A stretch of DNA of 64,000 nucleotides, from NCBI GenBank assembly GCA_964350445.1, contig CAYGKA010000002.1, positions 62,001 to 126,000 of the forward strand. The letters are read 5' to 3'. The translations under genes and the position numbers were made by a program. Positions within the stretch are counted from its first letter, which is position 1; each line of letters begins with the position of its first letter. Shown one piece after another: positions 47,348 through 55,215 of the stretch. The notes below the pieces were generated by a model. The model saw nothing but the letters and a program-made list of their open reading frames with translations, ran no database searches and was not told where the DNA came from. This stretch comes from Hwanghaeella sp964350445. Lineage in GTDB: Bacteria; Pseudomonadota; Alphaproteobacteria; UBA8366; Aestuariispiraceae.

Positions 47348-48070
47348 TTAAGCCGCCTGACGCTTTTCAACCAGGTCTTCCAGCGAAGCGTCGCTTTCGG
47401 CAAGAACGCGCTTCATCCGGTCATAGGCGCGGGACGTATCGAAGGTGCGCTTCAGCATGGCCTTCACTTTCGGAATATCGATCCGGTCGATATTGCGCTC
47501 GAGAATGTCGAACTGCGCTTCCGAGTGCTCGATATCCGCATCCTGATGCGCGATGAAGAGTTCAAGTTCCTCGGTGTTGAAGCCGCGCTTGCGGTACTCG
47601 TCTTCGAAGAATTTCGAGGTCGGGGAATACCAGTCCTCGATGCCTGCCGTGACGGACATCAGCGTGAACAGATCCGTTTCCTTGCAGATCGTCATCCATT
47701 CGTTGTTGATGTCTTCCAGGTCCTGGTTGAAGACCGGCCAGGTGGACCGATCGACGACCGTGCCGACGAACAGTTTGAAACGCATGTCGAGGTGATCCAT
47801 GTGCTCTTCGGTTTCGCCTTCGTCGTCGATGACCTCTTCCATCGTGGACAACTCGCCGTCCTTGATCACGCCCTTCTCGTTCGCTTCGCGCAACTTTTCC
47901 TTATAGATTTCCTGGATCATGCCGCGCGTGTTCAGCGCCCGGTACAGTTCCACGATTTCCGCCCGCAAGATCTCTTCGCGGGTGAACTTGCCGTCACGCA
48001 GACCGGCGCAGAATTCCATCTCATCGGTCGTCGGATAAGCGGATCGGATAATCTCTTTGATAGTACTCAT
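47348..48070 (-). CDS. putative heme-oxygenase-like diiron protein
   Basis: This 240-residue all-helical protein resembles iron-containing redox enzymes with the PqqC/TenA fold. Candidate metal ligands come in the expected order: Glu38/Glu41 (RAEIVELYRAL), Glu89 with His90/His93 (ETEEHMDHLDM), Glu145 (AGIEDWY) and a late cluster His175-Asp179-His182 (AHQDADIEHSEAQ). Members carry out unusual N- or C-oxygenations and C-C cleavages. The ATG at 48070 is preferred to the ATG at 48076, as GAGG lies 7 bases before it. It sits in the middle of the glycan operon, so it may tailor a sugar or a nucleotide-linked intermediate. The substrate is unknown. Confidence 0.65.
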   Translation of the reverse strand: MSTIKEIIRSAYPTTDEMEFCAGLRDGKFTREEILRAEIVELYRALNTRGMIQEIYKEKLREANEKGVIKDGELSTMEEVIDDEGETEEHMDHLDMRFKLFVGTVVDRSTWPVFNQDLEDINNEWMTICKETDLFTLMSVTAGIEDWYSPTSKFFEDEYRKRGFNTEELELFIAHQDADIEHSEAQFDILERNIDRIDIPKVKAMLKRTFDTSRAYDRMKRVLAESDASLEDLVEKRQAA

Positions 48071-48343
48071 AACCATTCCTCTTCGTTGTCTGAGCTATGT
48101 CGTTGCTCTTGCTGTCTGACGGATATCTAGCTGTTTGGGGCTTTCAAAAGCGAACCGGTTTCAAAACGTGATACGCAACGAACCGGCGCTTTAGATCCAC
48201 GGAGCGCTCCACGCCTATAAGGTCCATGGCCCGGGGCGGTCTTTATCTAGGTTTACTGTCCCGGCTCTCCGGAATGCGCGGGCCTCGTCCATACTCAATG
48301 CGGGTGGCCCGTCCCGGGGATGTCCCTACTCGACCCGGGTTTA

Positions 48344-49168
48344 CTACTTTCTTCCGGCAACCCGGAAGGCGACAAATCGTCCCGCGAGTTCGTTCATTTT
48401 TTCCATCCCGACCGACGCCATGTTGCGCCGATCCGCCGCGTACCATGCATAATACAAGTCGTCTTCGACGTCCGCGTCTTTCAACCCGTCGAGCAGATCG
48501 ACGCGATTGAAATTCTCACGAAGGTAATCGGGAACCCTTTCATACAACGGCGCGCAGCTATTGCCGTCCATCGGCGGGACCGGCGGCAACCCGATTTTAC
48601 GCCGACCGACATTGATGATCGGCTCATAGGTGTGCTCGTAGCCCTGATGCGCATCGTCGATGCAGACCACCGCGCCCTCGCCCAGAACAGGCATCACGCC
48701 CGCCAATTCCCCACCGACCACCGACCACGTATGATTGGAGTCGTGATGGGTGATATGAAGTTCATCGACAAGATCGCCGATGATTCCAACCCCAAGATGG
48801 GGGCAGGTCGTATCCGAGCTGATAAAGGTCCAGTGATCGGCGATGCTTTTCCGATGAAACGGCTCGAGCGTTTCGGCAATCACTTGGCGGATGGTCGACC
48901 CTTTCGACGAGTTCATATCCCAACTGTAGACATGGCCATCGAACTTCATCGCATAATGCACCAGAAGCAGGGTCGTCGCGCCAATGCCCGTCTCTAGTAT
49001 TTGCGCCCTGCCCGGTGCTGTATTTTCGCGAAGAATGTTATTTAGAATGGAGAAGGAAGAATCCGTAAGGGAGTTCATCCATCGCGGAAGCATCCGCTTG
49101 ATCGAAAGGAGGAACTGAAAATCGTCTTTCGCCAGTTCTTCTTTTTCTCCGAAATAAAAACTATACAA
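48344..49168 (-). CDS. class I methyltransferase-like protein
   Basis: The 274-residue protein contains a Rossmann-type SAM motif I, AQILETGIGATTLLLVHYA, followed by the acidic-end strand HVYSWDMNSSKG. Later come VDELHITHHDSNHTWSVVGG and GAVVCIDDAHQGYEH. This fits a class I SAM-dependent methyltransferase of the Methyltransf_24 kind, although the fold call rests on motif I. It overlaps the SGNH gene by eight bases and is followed by a 273-bp gap before the diiron protein gene. O-methylation of the phosphoramidate, as in Campylobacter, is a possible but unproven role. Confidence 0.65.
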   Translation of the reverse strand: MYSFYFGEKEELAKDDFQFLLSIKRMLPRWMNSLTDSSFSILNNILRENTAPGRAQILETGIGATTLLLVHYAMKFDGHVYSWDMNSSKGSTIRQVIAETLEPFHRKSIADHWTFISSDTTCPHLGVGIIGDLVDELHITHHDSNHTWSVVGGELAGVMPVLGEGAVVCIDDAHQGYEHTYEPIINVGRRKIGLPPVPPMDGNSCAPLYERVPDYLRENFNRVDLLDGLKDADVEDDLYYAWYAADRRNMASVGMEKMNELAGRFVAFRVAGRK

Positions 49169-50417
49169 TTTTGTTCTCCTTTCTTCTTGTTGGTTCCGAC
49201 CGGTTTTCGGAGGACAGGTTTTCCAGAACTGTGGGGGCTAACAGCTCCGCCACCTTCCTGTTGGTTTCCGGCGTGAAATGGGGGCCCATCGGGCCGTAGA
49301 CATAGGCCTCACCGCCGGCGTCCCATCGTTCCACCATGTCCGTCAGGTCGATCACGGGGAGCAGGTTCTTGGCTCCCTCGAAAAAGTCCTTGTAGTAGAC
49401 AGGTTTCCCGGCGCCGCGATGCAGATCCGCCGGCTGCGGGGAAATCATCAGAACCGGGGTCGCGCCGGCCGCGTGACAGACGTCCCGAAACCGGACGACG
49501 ATTGCCTGAAGCAAATTCAAGCGTTCATCGTTGCGATACAGTTTTCTGTTCAGTTTCGCATTCTCTGCGAGGATGACGTTGACGGCGCGCATCCGCCATT
49601 TTTGCGATGCGTCGCCGATTGTCTTCGACAGAATCAGGTATCCGACGATCAGTGCGTTTCTGCGGAACCGTCGAAAGAAACTGAACGTGTAAGGGAAACG
49701 CAGAATATCCTTCAGGAACTTCGCTTCGAAGAAGATATCCTTCTCTTGAATGGATGGCAGAACCGTTGCCAAATTCTTCAAATGCGCTTGATCGGGTATG
49801 GGCATCGGATGAAACGTCAGCTTCCCGCCGTCCAGTTTGTATATCGGCTTGAAAGCAAGAATGTTTCCGTACTCGTAATAATGCTTCCAGTGACTGTGCA
49901 CCCGCGCCATCGTATCGGGTACGATGTTCATGACGACAACATCCGGGGCTCTCTCGCTTGCGGCAAGCTCGCGTTCCAGCCTGAGCGTCGCCTGATCCAG
50001 ACCGAAATTGCCGACCCCGAAATTGTCGACCGGCTCACCGAGACAATCGCCCAGATAATGCGGCCAGGTTTCCGCGTCACCAACCATGCGGCTGAAGGCG
50101 AAGGAATCGCCGAAAACCCAAACACGCCCGACCTTTTCACCCGTCAGGCTGTCGGCACGGCGCCCCAGGGCATCGATGCTGTAGGACGTTTTGCCGTGGA
50201 CGGTATCGTCTTCACCCGCCGAACCCGGTCGCCGCAACCATCCAAGGACGGGATCGTGGAGGGATTTGAAGTATTTCGTTGTCAGTTCGTCATTGAATTC
50301 CGGCAACAGATCCTTCTTGGTAATCAACCACTGAAAGTCTTTGCGCAGCCGGTTGACGGTGACCGCCAGGACAATTTCCGTTACGGCGAGAAGGCCGACG
50401 ATGCCTGCCCAAATCAT
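49161..50417 (-). CDS. membrane-anchored SGNH/GDSL hydrolase-like protein
   Basis: The 418-residue protein has one N-terminal membrane helix (MIWAGIVGLLAVTEIVLAVT). Its SGNH fold shows block I VWVFGDSFAFSRMVG, the Gly/Asn blocks DNFGVGNFGLDQATLRLE and VVVMNIVPDTMARVH, and a late His in GPHFTPETNRKVAELL. The catalytic Ser (GDS) and His are present. The acidic partner before His is less clear (GPMGPH). In polysaccharide loci such proteins act as acyl transferases or esterases on the glycan. Here it starts five bases after the CDP-amidate kinase-like gene, so action on phosphoramidate-modified sugar is conceivable. Confidence 0.8.
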   Translation of the reverse strand: MIWAGIVGLLAVTEIVLAVTVNRLRKDFQWLITKKDLLPEFNDELTTKYFKSLHDPVLGWLRRPGSAGEDDTVHGKTSYSIDALGRRADSLTGEKVGRVWVFGDSFAFSRMVGDAETWPHYLGDCLGEPVDNFGVGNFGLDQATLRLERELAASERAPDVVVMNIVPDTMARVHSHWKHYYEYGNILAFKPIYKLDGGKLTFHPMPIPDQAHLKNLATVLPSIQEKDIFFEAKFLKDILRFPYTFSFFRRFRRNALIVGYLILSKTIGDASQKWRMRAVNVILAENAKLNRKLYRNDERLNLLQAIVVRFRDVCHAAGATPVLMISPQPADLHRGAGKPVYYKDFFEGAKNLLPVIDLTDMVERWDAGGEAYVYGPMGPHFTPETNRKVAELLAPTVLENLSSENRSEPTRRKENKIV

Positions 50418-50421
50418 GGCG

Positions 50422-50952
50422 CTAGAAGGATATCCGTGACGGCCAAGACGTCGGCAAATGGCTGTTGATCCGCTTGGCGATTTCGTCCGCCGGCTCGAGC
50501 ACCTCCGGCGCCGAGATCACCAGGTTCGCTTTCGTCGGGCGCGGGAACTCGATATCGATTCCTACGACGTTCTGCATCTCACCGGCTTCGGCGGCCTTAT
50601 AGATATTCTTGCTGTCGCGGGCCCGGAGGACGTCCATCGGAACATCGAGAAAGACCTCGAAATATTCATGGAAGTTCTCACGGTACCAATCTTGCCAATC
50701 GGGGAACATGTGCATGACCGAGGCGATCACATTGACGCCCTGATCGTCGAGCATCTTGCATAACCTGGAGATTCTGTCGGCGTTTATCCGTCGTTGGTCG
50801 ACGGTGTGACCAAGCCGGTCGCCCCAAACGTCGCGCAGAAAATCCCCGTCGAGGTAAACCGTTCCAGGATTATGGGGAACGATCATCCTGTGCAGAATTC
50901 TTCCAACGGTCGATTTGCCGCTCCCCGACAAACCATTCAACCAGACAATCAT
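50422..50952 (-). CDS. CysC-like kinase, probable CDP-amidate 3'-kinase (Cj1415 type)
   Basis: This 176-residue adenylylsulfate kinase-like enzyme has the P-loop GLSGSGKST (7-15), YLDGDFLRD, RLGHTVDQRRINADRI and the distinctive VVGIDIEFPRP near the C-terminus. No sulfate-activation gene is near. It follows three genes equivalent to Campylobacter Cj1418, Cj1417 and Cj1416, in the position of Cj1415. Cj1415 phosphorylates the ribose of CDP-amidate to 3'-phospho-cytidine-5'-diphosphoramidate. I assign that function by context and domain type. The ATG at 50952 has GGAG nine bases upstream; a TTG at 50967 is also in frame. Confidence 0.82.
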   Translation of the reverse strand: MIVWLNGLSGSGKSTVGRILHRMIVPHNPGTVYLDGDFLRDVWGDRLGHTVDQRRINADRISRLCKMLDDQGVNVIASVMHMFPDWQDWYRENFHEYFEVFLDVPMDVLRARDSKNIYKAAEAGEMQNVVGIDIEFPRPTKANLVISAPEVLEPADEIAKRINSHLPTSWPSRISF

Positions 50953-51031
50953 GCCCAGGCGCTCCAAGCCGTTTCAGAGTGACAGTTCGCCGCCATGCAG
51001 GTCGACCTGGATATACCGTTCGGCCGATCCA

Positions 51032-51829
51032 TCATTCGCCGGCATTCCATTGCAGCGAAACGAGCCCGGCCATATTGCCGTCGGCGACGGCCCCCTCATA
51101 TACGGAAAGATCGTCGCCGGTATCGACCTCGAACCATCCGCCCTGCGTGAAGTCCGCGACGACGTCCACGCCGGCCGCGATCATGCCGCGCAGGATATCG
51201 GTCATGTAGGCGTTCTTCTTCTGTTTTCCCAAAGCCCAATCGGGCGTGTCCGAGGCTTCATCCCAGAACGCGACAAGCTTGCGCGCGCCGCCGGGCGACA
51301 GTTTAAGCAAGCCCATATACTGGCCCTGGACGTCGGACGGCGAGGAAATCTTCAAGCCCAGCCCCGTGATGCGGCCTTCGGCGTCATAAGTCAGCGTTTC
51401 CGCATCGTCGTAGGGATTGTCCATCCGAAGCTTCCAAAGCTGTTCCCAGCGCAGATCGATTTTCAGGACCAGCGCCTCCGGCCTTTCGGACAGGGCGGAA
51501 ATCAACCGCGGTTCGTAGACCAGGTCCGTATAGGCGACGATCATGTCATCGCCCCCGTCTTCCAGGACCGTCCGCGCCGCCATCAACGACGCGATCATGT
51601 TCGTGCTGTCCCAGTCGGGATTGTGCCAGCACGTCACGTCGTAGGGGGCGAAGGCGTCGGCCCTGTAGCCGGTCACCACATGGATGTCTTGGATGCCGGC
51701 TTGCCGCAGCGCCTCCAATTGCCATTCGAACAAGGGCCGTCCGCAGAACGGCACCATGCATTTCGGCCGGTCGTCCGTCAGCGGCGCCAAGCGGGACCCC
51801 CGTCCCGCGGCCAGCAGGATGGCCTTCAT
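51032..51829 (-). CDS. sugar nucleotidyltransferase-like enzyme, probable CTP:phosphoglutamine cytidylyltransferase (Cj1416 type)
   Basis: The 265-residue LicC-like nucleotidyltransferase starts KAILLAAGRGSRLAPLTDDR followed by PKCMVPFCGRPL, the CTP-binding loop and catalytic Lys. Then come NPDWDSTNMIASLMAA and the metal Asp in MIVAYTDLVYEP, and GGWFEVDTGDDLSVYE at the end. In Campylobacter the equivalent enzyme, Cj1416, joins CTP with L-glutamine phosphate to make CDP-L-glutamine. Choline-phosphate cytidylyltransferases share the fold, but the order between a glutamine kinase-like and an APS kinase-like gene favours the phosphoramidate route. It overlaps the upstream gene by four bases. Confidence 0.83.
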   Translation of the reverse strand: MKAILLAAGRGSRLAPLTDDRPKCMVPFCGRPLFEWQLEALRQAGIQDIHVVTGYRADAFAPYDVTCWHNPDWDSTNMIASLMAARTVLEDGGDDMIVAYTDLVYEPRLISALSERPEALVLKIDLRWEQLWKLRMDNPYDDAETLTYDAEGRITGLGLKISSPSDVQGQYMGLLKLSPGGARKLVAFWDEASDTPDWALGKQKKNAYMTDILRGMIAAGVDVVADFTQGGWFEVDTGDDLSVYEGAVADGNMAGLVSLQWNAGE

Positions 51830-52500
51830 GCGGAAGCCTCCCGCTTGTTCCGTTCAAGTATAGAATGGACCAGTCGCCCGCACAGTTCCGGCATGCCCTG
51901 GTCGCGCTCAGGGTGCCATTGGAGAGCGGCGACCGGAGCGGTGAGGTGTCGGATCCCTTCGACGACCCCGTCCACGGAAAGGGCGCAGATTTCGAACCCG
52001 TCGGCGACGTCATCGGCCAGAACGCCTTGGTCGTGGAACGAATTCACCGCCACGTCGTCCACGCCGGCAAGGTCCCGCAGAAATCCGTCCAGACGGACGG
52101 TATGGACCTTTGCGACATGCGACTTGCTGGGTCCCGGCAATTCGGTACGTATGCCGCCCCCGAAATAGCCGTTCAAGAACTGCAGGCCACGGCAGAACCC
52201 GACCACCGGCTTGCCGGCGGCAAGCGCCCAATCGACCATTTCCGTCTCGGTCCGGTTCCGCCGCTCGGAAACCCGGCTCGCATCATCGCCCGCCACGACG
52301 TCATTCCCGCCCGTCAGTATTACAATATCGGGGCTCACGCGGGTCAGGGCGCCCGGCACATCGGCCGCGCCGTTCGGGATCGCAACCGGTGTGACGCCGA
52401 TGGTTTGCAACCAGTCGGCCCATTCGGTCGACAGGCCGGACCTGACCTCGCCGTAACTGGCGACCGTGTCGTCGCGCATGGACATCGCCGCCAGAATCAC
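51826..52500 (-). CDS. class I glutamine amidotransferase-like hydrolase, probable gamma-glutamyl-CDP-amidate hydrolase (Cj1417 type)
   Basis: The 224-residue protein has the Cys nucleophile at 103 (VVGFCRGLQFLNGYFGG) and the His196-Glu198 pair (LQWHPERD), with ILTGGNDVV for the oxyanion turn. It would be labelled a gamma-glutamyl-GABA hydrolase by general annotation. In the Campylobacter pathway Cj1417 removes glutamate from CDP-L-glutamine to release CDP-amidate (cytidine diphosphoramidate). It starts at a GTG overlapping the stop of the kinase gene (GTGA), and its own end overlaps the next gene, so the three are translationally coupled. Confidence 0.85.
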   Translation of the reverse strand: MILAAMSMRDDTVASYGEVRSGLSTEWADWLQTIGVTPVAIPNGAADVPGALTRVSPDIVILTGGNDVVAGDDASRVSERRNRTETEMVDWALAAGKPVVGFCRGLQFLNGYFGGGIRTELPGPSKSHVAKVHTVRLDGFLRDLAGVDDVAVNSFHDQGVLADDVADGFEICALSVDGVVEGIRHLTAPVAALQWHPERDQGMPELCGRLVHSILERNKREASA

Positions 52501-54905
52501 ACGCCGACCCGCTTCACGGTATGGGCCGAGCAGTCCAACTCGACATTCCCGACCGCGGCCAGTTCGTCAAACAGCCGCTCACCACATCCGATCGCCGCCG
52601 GAACGACGAATTCCGCGCAGCGGATCGCCATATGCGAATTAGCGCCGCCGAACTTCGTGATCAGCCCCTTGATGGGTTTGGAGAAAATCCAATCGTAACC
52701 GGGATCCGCACTTTCGATCAGGACAATCTTGCCGTCGATATCCGCCGTTTGACCCGGGCCCAGCACAGCGGTTCGCGCCGTCACGCGCTGATGCGTGATG
52801 AAGGTTGGCCTTCCCATCGGATAGCGAACCACGTTCACATCCGCGCAATCCGTGATCAAAGCCGGCAGCCGGATCATCCGGGCGACCTTGTGACGTTCCC
52901 TGTTCTGGTCGCCGAGCCGCCGGAGCGCATCCCCATCCGGTCCGGACATCGCCGCCGACTGGATATCGCCGACCTCGAGAAACGCGATGTCGTCCACGCT
53001 CAATCCGGCCCGTTCACCCCATGCCCGCAACCGCGACAGCAGATCGCTCAAATTTCGGGTGAAGCGGAATTTCGATAGTTCCCGGCCCTGGATCGCACCT
53101 TCCATATACCGGAACAACGCGTCGGGTGTGGTTTCGATTTCCAACCGCCGAAGCCCCGCGCCAATTCGGGCGCTTTCCTCGGCGGTCAGGGAGAATTCCT
53201 CCGACACCGGCGCATCGAAACGGGTCTTGGAAAGGTAGAGTTCGGGTACCTCGTCATACCGCGGCGAGCGGATATCGTATGTACCCGGCCGCAGGTGACC
53301 GTACCGCGCCAAGAAGCTGCCTTCGTCGAGGCCACCGTTGGAATAAGCATGCAGGTCCGCCACGAATTCCGAGGTGATGGTGTGGACGGACCGCATGAAT
53401 TGTTCCGCGCGGTGTTCCGACAGTATTTCTTCCGAAACCATCGACTTCAGGAAGGAAATGGCGATGAAACCGTGCCGGGCAAGCATCGCGAAAGGCAGCG
53501 TGCCGTGGTTCGCGATCATGTCGATCTGCGCTTGAAGCGCGGGGCCGTCTTCCGACCCTACATCGCCGCCCTGTTGCGCCAGAAGGGCATCCTGGCGCTT
53601 CAACGTCGCCTGAAGGCCCCGTTCGCCCGCCTCGACCTGTTTGCGCGTCAGAGACAGCAGATCCGCGTGATACGCCGCCAGCGCCGCAGCGTCGAACCCC
53701 GCTGCCTTCAAGGCGTCTATCCGTTTATGCGTCGCAAAATCGGCACAGGTCAACGCGACCTCGAACTCGATCTTGTCATGCCAGTGCGGGTTTTCCCGCA
53801 ACAGGTCGATCTGGTGATCGATCAGCGCCCGGCCAAAGGAAGTGTCGATGCCGTCGGGCAGGAAGGAATTCAGACTGCGCTGGACGTCGATATAGCAGCG
53901 CCCCTGGAAGTCGACCATAAGCGGCAAGTCGCCGAGGTCCCGGTATCCCATTTCCGCACGGGCACGGGCCCAGACCGCGTCCGTGACCAGCATCCGGTAC
54001 AGCGAAACCGATAGCGGCGTGGGCGCATGACCCAGGATTTCCGCCGGGTTCCAGTCCGGCATCTCGCCCAGGACTGTCGTACCGCCCAGAAGAACCGGTT
54101 CCCGCGGAACGAGGCCCGATTGAACGCGGTTCCAGATATCGTCTGCAAGGGTGTGGAACGCGCCCCTGTCCTGTTCATCCCAGGTTTTCTGAAGTGTTTG
54201 GGCCCGCACCTGGAAAATGAAAATCCGGTCATCCCGGTCGATCCCGAATTCCACGTCCAGCGCTTCCAGCCCGAACAGTTTTTCCAACCCTTCGACCGTC
54301 GACAGAAGCGTGTAGAACCGGTGGGACCGCATGCTTTCGAGGTGGCCGCGCCGCACGAAGAACAGTTTCGAATGCTCCCCGCCGGTGACCGTGTCGGTCC
54401 TGCCCGAGAAGTCGTCATAGTTGACGACGTAATAGTCGGCGCCCGTGTTGTTCTCACGCGAGAAGACCACGCCGGAAACGACGACATCGCGCGCCATCGG
54501 CTGGACAAGCACCTGATCCTGGTCCGATCTGGCCGTCGCGGCGCCCCCGGAATTGTAGCTCGCCACAACCCGGTCGACCGCGTCGGCCAACGGCACCGTT
54601 TCCGGCGCCACGTTCAGCACGCTGTCGAACGCGCCGGCCAAGCTGTCCTTGACCGTGTCTTCGGCGAGACTGCTGGAGCGGACGACCAGCTGCTGGCCGG
54701 CAAACGCGCCCAGGATATTGTCGATGATCCCGTCGCGGTTCCGCGCCCACTCGGCGACCGTGAAGTTGACTTGATCGAGGAGAATGACCGACGCCTCGAA
54801 ACCGTTGGACGCATCCGCCAAGGCATGGCGAAGCGAGGCCAAGGTCTCCGCCTTGGTTCCAAGGCGGGCGCCGGCATCGTCGATTACAGCGGAGTCGATT
54901 CGCAC
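52497..54905 (-). CDS. PEP synthase-like protein, probable L-glutamine kinase (Cj1418 type)
   Basis: The protein has about 802 residues. An N-terminal ATP-grasp of the PPDK/PEP synthase type (AGQQLVVRSSSLAEDTVKDS, LAGAFDSVLNV, DQVLVQPMARDVVVSGVVFS, LDVEFGIDRDDRIFIFQVRA) is joined by a long helical middle to a swivelling phosphohistidine domain (ITKFGGANSHMAIRCAEFVV, PAAIGCGE). The catalytic His is at about 758. The C-terminal PEP/pyruvate barrel of true PEP synthase is missing, as in Cj1418. Cj1418 transfers phosphate from ATP to L-glutamine, giving AMP, Pi and glutamine phosphate. The GTG at 54905 is chosen because family-like sequence begins there; no Shine-Dalgarno is seen. Confidence 0.85.
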   Translation of the reverse strand: MRIDSAVIDDAGARLGTKAETLASLRHALADASNGFEASVILLDQVNFTVAEWARNRDGIIDNILGAFAGQQLVVRSSSLAEDTVKDSLAGAFDSVLNVAPETVPLADAVDRVVASYNSGGAATARSDQDQVLVQPMARDVVVSGVVFSRENNTGADYYVVNYDDFSGRTDTVTGGEHSKLFFVRRGHLESMRSHRFYTLLSTVEGLEKLFGLEALDVEFGIDRDDRIFIFQVRAQTLQKTWDEQDRGAFHTLADDIWNRVQSGLVPREPVLLGGTTVLGEMPDWNPAEILGHAPTPLSVSLYRMLVTDAVWARARAEMGYRDLGDLPLMVDFQGRCYIDVQRSLNSFLPDGIDTSFGRALIDHQIDLLRENPHWHDKIEFEVALTCADFATHKRIDALKAAGFDAAALAAYHADLLSLTRKQVEAGERGLQATLKRQDALLAQQGGDVGSEDGPALQAQIDMIANHGTLPFAMLARHGFIAISFLKSMVSEEILSEHRAEQFMRSVHTITSEFVADLHAYSNGGLDEGSFLARYGHLRPGTYDIRSPRYDEVPELYLSKTRFDAPVSEEFSLTAEESARIGAGLRRLEIETTPDALFRYMEGAIQGRELSKFRFTRNLSDLLSRLRAWGERAGLSVDDIAFLEVGDIQSAAMSGPDGDALRRLGDQNRERHKVARMIRLPALITDCADVNVVRYPMGRPTFITHQRVTARTAVLGPGQTADIDGKIVLIESADPGYDWIFSKPIKGLITKFGGANSHMAIRCAEFVVPAAIGCGERLFDELAAVGNVELDCSAHTVKRVGV

Positions 54906-55215
54906 AGGAGGGTCAGCTGAATTTTTGGAGTTCGATATGTGAGGAGTCGAATTTGAAATTCGGGCTTCCGAAAAGCTACCGCAGAGGCGATGAATCGACA
55001 CCCCTCTGCGCGAGGGCCATTCCTGCACCTTTTCAGACGCGCCCGTCAAGCCGGTTTTCGAAACGCGATGGGCCCGTCCGGAAAACAGCGGGCACCGATG
55101 GCGGGCCTTGTTTCCGGCACCGCTTATGCTATGCAGATTTGGTAGAGAACCCGAATATCCGCGGAATGGAGACGGAAAGATTTCTTGGAAAGAACTCCAG
55201 ATCGCCTTTGGCGAG
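54906..55215. other. 310-bp divergent gap between the glutamine kinase-like and methyltransferase genes
   Basis: This region should carry the promoters of the minus-strand phosphoramidate operon and of the plus-strand methyltransferase gene. Both genes have open in-frame extensions into it, but their translations do not look like conserved protein. I could not choose a convincing -35/-10 pair. Confidence 0.4.

Noticed and set aside
51032..51829. Choline-phosphate cytidylyltransferase (LicC) for phosphocholine decoration
   Set aside because: The fold is shared, but no choline kinase, choline transporter or LicD-type transferase is present. The neighbours instead match the phosphoramidate pathway.
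55153..55200. EF-hand-like stretch NGDGKISWKEL upstream of the methyltransferase ATG
   Set aside because: The first calcium-ligand Asp is replaced by Pro, and the segment precedes the likely start codon, so it is probably not translated.
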